From Oscillospiraceae bacterium (GTDB lineage Bacteria > Bacillota > Clostridia > Oscillospirales > Oscillospiraceae), in the NCBI GenBank assembly GCA_902767915.1, contig CACXJE010000007.1, positions 1-64,000 on the forward strand: a stretch of 64,000 nucleotides of DNA, written 5' to 3'. Shown here piece after piece: positions 18,237 through 26,441 of this stretch (position 1 is the stretch's first letter; every line of letters starts with the position of its first letter). Made by a program: the position numbers and the translations under genes. The notes beneath the pieces were generated by a model. The model had not been told where the DNA came from and made no database searches. It saw only the letters and a list, made by a program, of their open reading frames with translations.

Positions 18237-18386
18237 GTTCATTTCCTTTCTTAAGTTCAGGCTTTCCCTTTTCCGAAGCCATGGAGCAGATGCGTCCACT
18301 TAGGAAAAGTATAGCACGAATCGCTGCATCGCGCAAGAACCGAATGGGTTGTTTTCGTGTAAATATACAGTTTCTTTCCAGAAATG

Positions 18387-18415
18387 TTGCTTTTTCCGGG
18401 AAGGTATGGTATAAT
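18387..18415 (+). promoter_or_regulatory. Promoter of the L,D-transpeptidase gene
   Basis: TTGCTT (18387-18392), 17 bases, TATAAT (18410-18415), about 35 bases before the GTG start. Confidence 0.75.
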
Positions 18416-18449
18416 CTCAGTACCAATTTTAATTTAGGGGGTCCTGTTC

Positions 18450-19211
18450 GTGAAAAAAAATGGTATGAAAATCCTGTGCTGCGTGCTGGCGGTGCTGACG
18501 GTCCTTCTGGCAGCCTCCACCGCATGGCTGGCTGTCTGCAGGGCTAAGACCGTCAAGCAGTATGAGGAGAAGCTTGCCGGCTACAAGCTGTATAAAAACG
18601 TCATTTCCCAGGACGAGGTGGAGCACATCCTCTTCGGCCAGCCCATCTCCACCGAGCGCAACGGCGAATACCGTATGGGCGTCAAGACCGCCATCGACGG
18701 CGATTACCACGCGGAGCTGTCCATCTATCAGGCCAAGGACGGCAAGTATGAGAAGATCTTCTCCTGCCCCGCTGTGGTGGGCAAGAACGGCCCCGGCAAG
18801 CAGTCTGAGAACGACACCAAGACGCCCCTCGGCACCTGGACCATCGGCGAGGCCTACGGCATCAAGGACGATCCCGGCAGCCTGGTGCCCTTCACCAAGA
18901 TCACCGATGATATGTACTGGTGCGCCACCGGCTCCAACGGTCTGAACTACAACCAGCTGCTCTACAAGAGTGAGCATCCCGACTGGGATTACTCCGAGGA
19001 CGAGCATCTGATGGACTACCCCATCCGCTACGCCTACCTGCTGGATCTGGGCTACAACGCCGCCTGCGCGCCCTATGCCGGCAACGCCATCTTCCTGCAC
19101 TGCTGGAAGGAGCCGGATTATCCCACCGGCGGCTGCGTGGCTGTCTCCGAGGAGGACATGATCAAGATCCTGCAGACCGTCACCCCCGGCACCACGGTGA
19201 CGATCTACTAA
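18450..19211 (+). CDS. L,D-transpeptidase (YkuD domain)
   Basis: A 253-residue exported or membrane-anchored cell-wall enzyme. A signal/anchor segment lies at about 8-28 (ILCCVLAVLTVLLAASTAWL). The catalytic domain runs from about 70 to the end and closes with the YkuD signature: IFLHCW (His), then PTGGCVAVSEED, whose Cys is the nucleophile. The usual SHGC pattern is TGGC here. It probably cross-links or modifies peptidoglycan stem peptides. The start is GTG at 18450, eight bases after AGGGGG. Confidence 0.88.
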   Translation: MKKNGMKILCCVLAVLTVLLAASTAWLAVCRAKTVKQYEEKLAGYKLYKNVISQDEVEHILFGQPISTERNGEYRMGVKTAIDGDYHAELSIYQAKDGKYEKIFSCPAVVGKNGPGKQSENDTKTPLGTWTIGEAYGIKDDPGSLVPFTKITDDMYWCATGSNGLNYNQLLYKSEHPDWDYSEDEHLMDYPIRYAYLLDLGYNAACAPYAGNAIFLHCWKEPDYPTGGCVAVSEEDMIKILQTVTPGTTVTIY

Positions 19212-19233
19212 AAGGCACTGTTGAAGCACACAG

Positions 19234-19266
19234 AAGACCGCCCCCCGAACGGGAGGCGGTCTTTTT
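19234..19266 (+). terminator. Terminator of the L,D-transpeptidase gene
   Basis: AAGACCGCC, loop with CCCCGAACGGGA, GGCGGTCTTTTT. Confidence 0.9.
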
Positions 19267-19283
19267 CGCGGATAGCAGGGCTG

Positions 19284-19367
19284 TACCCGTGAAGGGCACA
19301 ATGTCAGCCGGCCCGACACGCGGCTACCTATCGGAATAGCCGGCAAACATTGTGCCCTTCACGGGTA
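19284..19367. repeat. Perfect 21-bp inverted repeat around a 42-base centre
   Basis: TACCCGTGAAGGGCACAATG plus T (19284-19304) is repeated exactly in reverse complement at 19347-19367. The centre contains a further GCCGG/CCGGC pairing. No open frame is supported. It looks like a small palindromic element or a folded RNA; only one copy is seen here. Confidence 0.8.
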
Positions 19368-19416
19368 TTGCCGGCACTACACGACTCGACAAATCGGGGT
19401 TTGGCGGGCTGCGCCC

Positions 19417-19491
19417 GTAGGGGCCGGGTCTCCCGGCCCGCACGTTACGACAATGAAAAACGAACCGCGGGACGGGGAACCCGTCCCCTAC
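19417..19491. repeat. GTAGGGG/CCCCTAC palindromic unit
   Basis: GTAGGGGCCGGGTCTCCCGG at the left and GGGGAACCCGTCCCCTAC at the right, each with its own small stem. Fills the gap between the L,D-transpeptidase gene and the small cysteine-tailed protein. Confidence 0.8.
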
Positions 19492-19534
19492 GGATGCCGG
19501 CAAAAAGCCCCTGCGGGGTGGAATGGGGCCGGTC

Positions 19535-19735
19535 TCAGCCCATGGAGCAGCCGGAGCTTGAACAGCTGTCGCTTCCGACCAGGCTGTCCTTTGCGGATTC
19601 CACCGCATTCTCAATGGAGTCCGCCGCCTTGGTTACTGCCTGCTTGACCTGGGGCTGCTTGGGCAGCATGGTTGCCGCCACGGCGCCGCCCACCATTCCG
19701 AGTCCGAGGGTAAGAAGAAAGCTTTTGACCTGCAT
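19535..19735 (-). CDS. Small YtxH-like membrane protein with Cys-rich tail
   Basis: A 66-residue protein. Residues 4-24 (KSFLLTLGLGMVGGAVAATML) are a membrane span, followed by an Ala/Lys amphipathic helix (VKQAVTKAADSIENAVESA) and the tail CSSSGCSMG. The layout resembles YtxH-type general-stress proteins, but the family call is tentative. ATG at 19735 follows a strong AAAGGAGG. Confidence 0.65.
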   Translation of the reverse strand: MQVKSFLLTLGLGMVGGAVAATMLPKQPQVKQAVTKAADSIENAVESAKDSLVGSDSCSSSGCSMG

Positions 19736-19872
19736 TTGTTCTACCTCCTTTCTCGCTGTTATTTTTCCCGTTTTTTTCGGAAAAACCGTTGAAAATCCTG
19801 TCAAGGGGCTTTCTTCCGCATGAAAAAAATGTTATAATATTATAATAAAGATAATTGAAAGAGGTGTCCCGG

Positions 19873-20799
19873 ATGTCGATTGATGTATTACAGGCCAAAA
19901 TTCGCAAGCTGAAGACTCCCATTATGGTGGGACTGGATCCCGTGGCGGAGCTGATCCCCCCGGCTCTGCTGGAGGCGTCTTTTCAGGAAAAGGGCTGTGA
20001 CCTCAACGGACTGGCCCACGCCTACCTGCGCTTCTGCACCGATCTCCTGGACGCGCTGAAGGGGGTCGTCCCTGCGGTCAAGGTCCAGTCCGCCTGCTTT
20101 GAGGCCCTGGGCCATGCCGGCGTTGCCGCCATGGAGGAGGTGCTGGCCTACGCGGCCAAGCTCAAATACTATGTGCTGCTGGAGACCATGCGGACTGACG
20201 TGGGCCACATTGCCGCGGTCAGCGCCCAGAGCCTTTTCGGGGGCGTTCAAGTGGGCGACCGGTCCTTCCTCCCCTATCCCTGCGACGGCATCGTTTTGAA
20301 CGGGTATCTGGGCAGCGACGGCATCAAGCCCTATCTGCCCTGGCTCCAGGGGGAGAATCCCAAAAACCTGTTTGTGGTGGTGAAATCCTCCAACCGTTCC
20401 TCCGCCGAGGTGCAGGATCTGATCTCCGGCGACCGGATTATCCACACCGCCATGGCGGATCTGACTCTCCGCTGGAGCACGGATCTCTTCGGCAAATGCG
20501 GCTACGGCGAGGTAGGCGCGGTGGTGGGCGGTCTGGCCCCCAGAGCCATCCAGAACCTTCGCAAGCGCTACGACACCCTGTTCTTCCTGGTGCCGGGCTA
20601 CGGCGCCCAGGGGGGCGTGGCCAAGCACGCAAGCTACGCCTTTGACCGCTTCGGCCACGGGGCCATCGTCTCCGCCTCCCGCTCCGTCATTGGGGCCTGG
20701 AAGCAGGAGGAATACGCCGGGCTGAACCACCAGGCGGCAGCCGTCGCCGCGGTGGAAAAAATGAAACGCCAACTGGAAACCTACGTTACGGTATTATAA
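19873..20799 (+). CDS. PyrF (type 2 OMP decarboxylase) homologue with altered active site
   Basis: A 308-residue protein with the overall type 2 orotidine 5'-phosphate decarboxylase sequence: MVGLDPVAELIPP, VPAVKVQSACFEALG, NGYLGSDGIKPYL, LFVVVKSSNRSS, LVPGYGAQGG and the SASRSVI phosphate-binding end. The central catalytic run, normally D-x-K-R-x-D-I, reads E-T-M-R-T-D-V at residues 104-110. The first Asp is Glu and the proton-donating Lys is Met. The first-loop Lys and last Asp are kept. Either the activity is lost, the function has changed, or this lineage uses other residues. ATG at 19873 follows GAGGTG. One base separates its stop from the next gene's start. Confidence 0.8.
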   Translation: MSIDVLQAKIRKLKTPIMVGLDPVAELIPPALLEASFQEKGCDLNGLAHAYLRFCTDLLDALKGVVPAVKVQSACFEALGHAGVAAMEEVLAYAAKLKYYVLLETMRTDVGHIAAVSAQSLFGGVQVGDRSFLPYPCDGIVLNGYLGSDGIKPYLPWLQGENPKNLFVVVKSSNRSSAEVQDLISGDRIIHTAMADLTLRWSTDLFGKCGYGEVGAVVGGLAPRAIQNLRKRYDTLFFLVPGYGAQGGVAKHASYAFDRFGHGAIVSASRSVIGAWKQEEYAGLNHQAAAVAAVEKMKRQLETYVTVL

Positions 20800-20800
20800 T

Positions 20801-21820
20801 ATGACTGAGATTTATCTGATTCGGCACGCGGAGGCGGAGGGAAACATCTTCCGCCGGCTCCACGGACAATACAATTCCCGTCTCACCAGCAACGGCCTGC
20901 GGCAAGTGGAGGCCCTGGCAGACCGGTTCGCTTCGGTGCAGATCGACAGGGTCTACGCCAGCGACCTCTGCCGCACCTGCCAGACCGCCCAGGCGATCTG
21001 CGGCCCCAAGCAGCTGCCCCTCATCAAGGAGCCCCGGTTCCGGGAGACCTTTGTGGGGTCCTGGGAGAACCGGACCTTCGGAGAGCTGGAGCGGAGCGAG
21101 CCGGAGGAGCTCTTCCGGTTTGCCAGGGACCCGGAGCATTGGATCGCCCCCGGGGCGGAAACCTACGAGGACTATTCCCGCCGGTTCCAGGAAGCCCTGA
21201 CAGAGGTCGCAGAGGCCAATCCCGGCAAAACCATTGCCGTCTTTTCCCACGGCTGCGTCATGTCCGGCGGCATGCACCGGATCCTGGGTATCCCCCACGA
21301 CGCCTCCCGCTGCGACAACACCGGGGTCAGCCTGCTGCGCTATGAGAACGGGGTCTTTACTCCGGAATACCTCTTTGACAACAGCCATCTCAGTGAATCC
21401 CTCTCCACCCACGCCCGCCAGCGCTGGTGGCGGCAGCAGGGCGGCAGCTTCAACCTCTGGTTCCGGGATCCGCTGCCGGCGGACCGGCGCTTCTACGCCC
21501 CGGAGTTCTTCCCCCAGAAGGGCCACCGGATCCGGATCGCCATGCTGAAGGAGGAGGCCGTGGGCTACGTGGCCTACAGCGGCGAAACCATCTCCACCCT
21601 GTACCTGCTGCCCGAATACCGGCACCGCCGCATGGGGGACCAACTGTTCGGCGAGGCCCTGATCGCCCTGCGGGCCGAAGGAGCTTCGGTTTTGAACATC
21701 GGCATCCCCACCGTGAACGTGGAAGCCTTGTCCTTCTTTGCCCACCACGGCGCGGCCCTGGCCCAGATGGACGACGTCTACACGGTTTACCGGATGGACA
21801 TCTCCGTCCCCGAACTGTAG
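20801..21820 (+). CDS. Histidine phosphatase fused to GNAT acetyltransferase
   Basis: A 339-residue fusion. Residues 1-200 are a phosphoglycerate-mutase-like histidine phosphatase: RHAEAEGN with the phosphorylated His near residue 8, the FRETFVGSWENRTFGEL region, and AVFSHGCVMSG with the second His. After a linker of about 30 residues the C-terminal part is a GNAT domain (VGYVAYSGETISTLYLLPEYRHRRMGDQLFGEAL, quoted here by its core ISTLYLLPEYRHRRMGDQLF). It starts one base after the pyrF-like stop, so the two are co-expressed. Substrates are unknown. Confidence 0.85.
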   Translation: MTEIYLIRHAEAEGNIFRRLHGQYNSRLTSNGLRQVEALADRFASVQIDRVYASDLCRTCQTAQAICGPKQLPLIKEPRFRETFVGSWENRTFGELERSEPEELFRFARDPEHWIAPGAETYEDYSRRFQEALTEVAEANPGKTIAVFSHGCVMSGGMHRILGIPHDASRCDNTGVSLLRYENGVFTPEYLFDNSHLSESLSTHARQRWWRQQGGSFNLWFRDPLPADRRFYAPEFFPQKGHRIRIAMLKEEAVGYVAYSGETISTLYLLPEYRHRRMGDQLFGEALIALRAEGASVLNIGIPTVNVEALSFFAHHGAALAQMDDVYTVYRMDISVPEL

Positions 21821-21959
21821 AAATTTCGACAAAAGTCATCCTGAAGTCCTGTTCATGATTGACTTTGTTCTATTTTGCCCGTAGGATAGTCAAGCTTGAT
21901 CCTCGCTGTCTCTCGCTTGCAGAGAGGCTGCGTACAGATCAACGAAAGGAGACATTGAT

Positions 21960-23459
21960 TTGCAGCGCAACGTATTGGAATATCTGATGCACACCGCCCA
22001 GCGGCTGCCGGAAGGCCTCTGCTATGCGGATGACAAACGATCCCTGACCTTTTCCCAGCTGATCTGCTCCGCCCGCCGGATCGCCGGCCTGCTGCTGGAG
22101 GCAGGTCTCCGCCCCAATCAGCCGGTGGCTGTGCTGACAAGGCGCAGCGTCCGGTCTTTGGAGGGCTTTTTCGGGGCGCTCTGGGCCGGCGGCTATTACG
22201 TGCCTTTGGACGCGGCCATGCCCGCGGACCGGCTGACCGGCATTTTGTCGGCCCTCTCCCCTGCCGCAATCTTCTATGAAGCCGCCGACGGGAAGCTTGC
22301 CGGAACCCTGGCCGAATACGCGCCTTTGATCTGCGCCGAGGACAGCGAGCAGGCTCCCTGCGCCGAAGCGGAGCCCTGGCGGCAGACGCTGGACACGGAT
22401 CCCTGCTATATGATCTATTCCTCCGGCTCCACCGGGGTTCCCAAGGGCATTCTGATCGCCCACCGCAGCGTGATCGACTTTACAGACTGGTACGCGGAGA
22501 TCACCGGTGTCGACGAGACGGATCATCTGGGCAACCAGGCCCCGTTCTTCTTCGACCTGTCCGTCAAGGACGTCTACCTGACCCTGAAAACCGGCGCGGA
22601 AACCTATATCATCCCCAAGAAATGCTTCTCCTTCCCGGTGCTGCTGATCCGGGCTCTGGACGAGCAGAAGATCACCACCCTCTCCTGGTCCACCGCCGCC
22701 TTCCACATGACCGCCAACTCCGGCGTCTTCGAGAAGTACCGGCCCGCTTATCTCAAGCGGGCCCTGATGGGCGGCGAGGCCATGCAGGTCAAGCAGCTGA
22801 ACATCTGGCGCAGCGCCCTGCCGGACGTGCGTTATGTTAACCTTTACGGTCCCACGGAGACCACCGTGGACTGCACCTATTATCCCATCGACCGGGTCTT
22901 CACCGAGGGCGAATCCATCCCCATCGGCCGGGCCTGCAAGAACATGGAGGTCTTTTTGCTGAACGAGGACGGCGCCCTCTGCGCTGCCGGAGAGCCCGGC
23001 GAGATCTGCGCCAGAGGCACCGGCCTGGCCATCGGCTATTTCGGCGACCCGGAAAAAACCGCCTCGGTCTTCCAGCAGAATCCCCTGAACCCCAACTACC
23101 CCGACCGGATCTACCGGACCGGCGACATCGGCTGTGTCAAGGAAGACGGGCTGATCTACTATCTGGGCCGGAAGGACAGCCAGATCAAGCACAACGGCTA
23201 TCGGATCGAGCTGGGCGAGATCGAAACTGCCCTGAACGCCCTGCCGGAGATCCGGGAGGCGGTCTGCTTCTTCGACAGCGAGGCGGATCGGATCGTGGCG
23301 GTGTATGTGGGCGAGCTGGACGACGCAGGCCTTGTGAAAGCGCTGAAGGCCCGCCTGCCCAAGTATATGATCCCGGAGGTCCTCCGGGCCATCGACGTAA
23401 TGCCCCATCTGCCCAACGGCAAGACCGACCGGGTCCGGGTGCGGAAGGAGTTCCGATGA
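21960..23459 (+). CDS. DltA-like amino-acid adenylating enzyme
   Basis: A 499-residue AMP-forming adenylation enzyme of the NRPS A-domain/DltA type, which loads an amino acid onto a carrier protein. Core motifs: YMIYSSGSTGVPKGI near residue 150, FDLSVKDVYLTL, NLYGPTETTVDCTYYPIDR, YRTGDIG, and GRKDSQIKHNGYRIELGEIE, ending with the C-terminal PNGKTDR lysine. Probably cytoplasmic. The start is a TTG at 21960, six bases after AAAGGAGA. It leads a run of GNAT, carrier protein and DltD-like genes. D-alanine is the likely but unproven substrate. Confidence 0.88.
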   Translation: MQRNVLEYLMHTAQRLPEGLCYADDKRSLTFSQLICSARRIAGLLLEAGLRPNQPVAVLTRRSVRSLEGFFGALWAGGYYVPLDAAMPADRLTGILSALSPAAIFYEAADGKLAGTLAEYAPLICAEDSEQAPCAEAEPWRQTLDTDPCYMIYSSGSTGVPKGILIAHRSVIDFTDWYAEITGVDETDHLGNQAPFFFDLSVKDVYLTLKTGAETYIIPKKCFSFPVLLIRALDEQKITTLSWSTAAFHMTANSGVFEKYRPAYLKRALMGGEAMQVKQLNIWRSALPDVRYVNLYGPTETTVDCTYYPIDRVFTEGESIPIGRACKNMEVFLLNEDGALCAAGEPGEICARGTGLAIGYFGDPEKTASVFQQNPLNPNYPDRIYRTGDIGCVKEDGLIYYLGRKDSQIKHNGYRIELGEIETALNALPEIREAVCFFDSEADRIVAVYVGELDDAGLVKALKARLPKYMIPEVLRAIDVMPHLPNGKTDRVRVRKEFR

Positions 23460-24226
23460 TGGAACAGCTCCAAAGCTATGAGGCCCTGGCGCCGGAGCTG
23501 AACGCCCTGCTGTTCAGCCGGGCCAGCGTCAATTCCGTTCCCGAACGCGAGGCATTGGAGGCGGAGATCGCCGCCGGCGCCCTTTGGACGGAACGCCTTG
23601 GGGACGGACTGCTGCTCCTGCAGCGGACGCCGGATCTGCAGCGGCTGCGGTTCCTACTGCCGGATCCCACGGCTCTGTGCCGGTGGAAGCCGGACCGGCG
23701 CACAGCCCTGGAGCTGCCCTTCCGCCGGGGAGACGAACGCTTTCGCAGCCTGGCCGCCGAGCTGGAGGCCGCCGGCTGGCGGCTGTTGCTGAACCGGGTC
23801 CGACTGACCCGAAAGGCCGCCCCGGCCCCCGTTTCCGTCGGTTTTGAGCCGTCGAAGGACCCCGATCCGGAGGCTCTGCTGGGCCTGCTGTATGCTTGCT
23901 TTTCACCCCTGACCGGCTGTCTGCCGGACCGGGCGGAGCTGAACGCAGATTTGGCCGAGGGACGTCTTCTGGCGGCGGAGGGCGGATTGATCCGCTGGCG
24001 GCAGAAGGGAAAGACCTCTGAGATCCGCCACCTGGCCGTCAGCCCCGACTGCCGGGGCAAGGGGCTGGCGAAGGCCCTTGTCACGGCATACCTGAACCGG
24101 GAGGACGGCAAGCTCTGCCGGGTCTGGACCGGCGCAGACAACGCCCCGGCACTCCGGGTTTACCACGGCTTCGGCTACGCCGAGGACGGCTGGGAATCCC
24201 TGGTGCTGTTGTATGACTGCTCATAA
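23456..24226 (+). CDS. GNAT-family acetyltransferase in Dlt-like cluster
   Basis: A 256-residue protein. The C-terminal half is a GNAT fold, with the acetyl-CoA loop region IRHLAVSPDCRGKGLAKALV and the RVYHGFGYAEDGW end. The N-terminal half is Leu/Arg/Glu-rich and could be a second, degenerate GNAT-like lobe. The start ATGATG overlaps the stop of the adenylating enzyme, so translation is coupled. Target is unknown; the context suggests the amino acid or carrier of the neighbouring Dlt-like system. Confidence 0.8.
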   Translation: MMEQLQSYEALAPELNALLFSRASVNSVPEREALEAEIAAGALWTERLGDGLLLLQRTPDLQRLRFLLPDPTALCRWKPDRRTALELPFRRGDERFRSLAAELEAAGWRLLLNRVRLTRKAAPAPVSVGFEPSKDPDPEALLGLLYACFSPLTGCLPDRAELNADLAEGRLLAAEGGLIRWRQKGKTSEIRHLAVSPDCRGKGLAKALVTAYLNREDGKLCRVWTGADNAPALRVYHGFGYAEDGWESLVLLYDCS

Positions 24227-24297
24227 AAGGAATATGGCGGCCCCAGGGCCGCCTGCATAGCTCCAATAAACTATCAAACTTTTGGGAGGATACTACC

Positions 24298-24525
24298 ATG
24301 CGCGAGGAATTACTGACCATTTTGACCGACTGCTGCCCCGACGTGGATTTTGAGAACGAAACCGCTCTGATCGACGACGGCCTGCTGGAATCCCTGGACA
24401 TCGTGATGATCGTCACCGATATCTGCCACCACTTCAACGTGGAGATCAACGTGGACGACCTGCTGCCGGAGAACTTCAACTCTGTGGACGCCATTCTGGA
24501 CCTGATTCACAGCAAGCAGGCATAA
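24298..24525 (+). CDS. DltC-like acyl/aminoacyl carrier protein
   Basis: A 75-residue acidic four-helix carrier protein. The phosphopantetheine site is DDGLLESLDIV (Ser near residue 41). Length and acidic character fit DltC better than fatty-acid ACP. GGGAGG stands nine bases before the ATG at 24298. It is likely loaded by the adenylating enzyme two genes upstream. In complete dlt systems a DltB membrane acyltransferase gene lies in this operon; here only 45 bases separate this gene from the DltD-like gene. Confidence 0.88.
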   Translation: MREELLTILTDCCPDVDFENETALIDDGLLESLDIVMIVTDICHHFNVEINVDDLLPENFNSVDAILDLIHSKQA

Positions 24526-24570
24526 GCAGGCTCTGTTCCCGTCATTGCAAGCAGTTTGGAGGCACCCTGC

Positions 24571-24711
24571 ATGAAAGGAAAAAAACACCTTTCCTCCGGT
24601 AAGTGGCTTGTTATGTTGCTGGTTGCCGCCCTGCTTCTGGTCATGGTCGTTCCGACTTTCAACTTCATCACGGATCCCTACGGCGCCTTTGGCGACCCGG
24701 TTCTGGAGTAG
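24571..24711 (+). pseudogene. N-terminal membrane anchor of the DltD-like gene, cut off by an amber stop
   Basis: ATG at 24571 follows TTTGGAGG and opens a frame with a single membrane span (WLVMLLVAALLLVMVVPTFN) and then FITDPYGAFGDPVLE. The frame is stopped by TAG at 24709-24711 (codon 47). The same frame continues at once with WSYDMTMNPRVAKHNYL, which belongs to the same protein family. A TGG-to-TAG change of one base explains it. Unless suppressed, only a 46-residue fragment is made from this start. Confidence 0.8.
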
Positions 24712-24723
24712 TGGAGCTACGAC

Positions 24724-26361
24724 ATGACCATGAATCCCAGGGTCGCCAAGCACAACTATCTGGAGAAATATCACGACAACTACGACTCCTATATCATCGG
24801 GGCCTCCGGCTCCAGCATCCTTTCCGTGGAGGCCCTGAACAGCTACCTGGACGCCAGCTTCTACAACACGTTCTTCTACTACTCCAATGCCCAGGGCTTC
24901 CGGGAGATCGCGGAGTATTTGCTGGATCACTATACCGTCAAAAATCTGGTGCTGAATCTGTCCATCACCGCGGCTGCAAACAATCCGGAAACCGATGACA
25001 TCCTTACGAAAACCCAGCATTGGCAGGTGGATGGCAGCAGCCCCCTGGGGTTCTATGCCAGATACCTCTTTGCCAGCCCCCTGCAGGGGATCCAGAAGCT
25101 GAATTATCGAAAATCCGATGGATATATGCCCCACGGCTACAAAACCATCACCCCGGAGACCGGCGAGTATGATCGCAGAGCCCGGGACACGGAGAACATC
25201 CGGGATCTGGAAAACTACCTCAGCAGAGACGCATACGCCGTATTCAGAGACTATGCCGTCCACTACTACACGCTCCCCCATCTGGAGGAATGTGCGGAGG
25301 CCCTGGCTGCCATCAAGGCCCGCTGCGAGGAAAAGGGCGTCCGGCTGATTGTGGTCTGCCAGCCCATGTACCATGAGAATCTGTCATACTATTCCTGGGC
25401 CGACCGGAGCGTCTTCTTCAACCGGATCGCGGAGGTAACAGACTACTGGGATTTTACGCTGACCCCTCTGAGCTACGACCCCAGATATTTTTATGACATG
25501 TCCCATGCCCGGAACCCCGTGGGAAGGCTGATGCTGGCTCGGATCTTCGGGGATGAAAGCGTCTGGCTGCCCGAGCACTTCGGCCGTTATGTGACCCAGG
25601 GCTCGAACCCCGGTGCGCCTGAACCGATTGCGACACAGGAGGCGGATTATTCCGTCCGGCTGCCCATTCTGCGATACGGCGAGCTGGTTGAAGCCGAGCC
25701 GGGAGAAGGCCAGATTTCGGCTTCCGCCTTCACCCAGCAGATGCAGGCCCTGGCGGAAGCAGGCTATACGCCGATTGATATCTGGCAGATGCGGGACTAT
25801 GTGGAAAACGGCGCCGTTTTGCCGGAAAAGCCCGTTTTGATCACCCTTGACGGCGGGTATGAGAGCCAGTACGCCATGGCCTGGCCGATTCTGCGGGACC
25901 TCGGCTTCAAGGCTGCCTGCTTTGTCAGCGGGTCCAATCTGCGCGGGGATGCCGACAGTTCCACGGCCTCGTATTTCTCCACGGAGCAGGCAGAGGCGCT
26001 GGCAGGCTCCGGCCTCATCACCCTCGCCAGCCTTGGCGGCGACCCCCAGCTCAACCTCCGAAAGGACGGGGAGACCGAGGCGGCCTATGTGGAGGCCCTT
26101 ACCCGTGACGCCCTGGCGATGCGGGAGATTCTCGGCGAGAGCGCGGGCTTCTACTGCTATCCAGACAACCGGGTGGACCCCCTCTGCCTTCTGGCCCTCC
26201 GGGAAACCGGGACCTTTGCTTCGGTGGCAGGCTCGGCCCCCTGCACGACGATTATCCGCGGGCTTCCCCAGAGCCTGCTGAACATGCCCCGGCTATTTGT
26301 CTCGGAGGCGCTCTCCGGCAGCGAGCTGATCAAGCTGCTGGAGGAGGAAACCAATAACTGA
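24724..26361 (+). CDS. DltD-like protein fused to degenerate polysaccharide deacetylase domain (lacks its anchor)
   Basis: The 545-residue frame after the amber stop. Residues 1-280 resemble the soluble DltD/SGNH-like part of cell-surface acylation systems (NPRVAKHNYLEKYHDNYDSY, then IIGASGSSILSVEALNSYL). Residues about 300-545 resemble a NodB polysaccharide deacetylase (PVLITLDGGYESQYAMAWPI), but the usual TFDDGY reads TLDGGY and the SHT-x2-H zinc motif is missing (ASLGGDPQLNL), so that part is probably inactive. ATG 24724 has no good ribosome site. Without the upstream anchor it could not be correctly placed. May be a pseudogene, or rescued by read-through. Confidence 0.7.
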   Translation: MTMNPRVAKHNYLEKYHDNYDSYIIGASGSSILSVEALNSYLDASFYNTFFYYSNAQGFREIAEYLLDHYTVKNLVLNLSITAAANNPETDDILTKTQHWQVDGSSPLGFYARYLFASPLQGIQKLNYRKSDGYMPHGYKTITPETGEYDRRARDTENIRDLENYLSRDAYAVFRDYAVHYYTLPHLEECAEALAAIKARCEEKGVRLIVVCQPMYHENLSYYSWADRSVFFNRIAEVTDYWDFTLTPLSYDPRYFYDMSHARNPVGRLMLARIFGDESVWLPEHFGRYVTQGSNPGAPEPIATQEADYSVRLPILRYGELVEAEPGEGQISASAFTQQMQALAEAGYTPIDIWQMRDYVENGAVLPEKPVLITLDGGYESQYAMAWPILRDLGFKAACFVSGSNLRGDADSSTASYFSTEQAEALAGSGLITLASLGGDPQLNLRKDGETEAAYVEALTRDALAMREILGESAGFYCYPDNRVDPLCLLALRETGTFASVAGSAPCTTIIRGLPQSLLNMPRLFVSEALSGSELIKLLEEETNN

Positions 26362-26387
26362 AAGTACCCCGAAAATGTTTACAGAGC

Positions 26388-26421
26388 AAAAGCGGCTGCC
26401 CGGGCGGGCAGCCGCTTTTTT
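26388..26421. terminator. Bidirectional terminator between DltD-like gene and fba
   Basis: AAAAGCGGCTGCCCG and CGGGCAGCCGCTTTTTT form a GC-rich hairpin flanked by A and T runs between convergent genes. Confidence 0.9.
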
Positions 26422-26441
26422 CGTTTCGTGATGATTCGTTA

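Noticed and set aside
19350..19823. A 157-codon plus-strand frame over the gap before the pyrF-like gene
   Set aside because: It runs through GTAGGG repeats and antisense to a small gene with a strong ribosome site; the peptide has no protein-like pattern.
24709..24711. Programmed recoding (pyrrolysine) at the in-frame TAG
   Set aside because: No pyl genes or special downstream structure are seen. The stop lies in an anchor-proximal loop where the family appears to have Trp, so a simple mutation is more likely.
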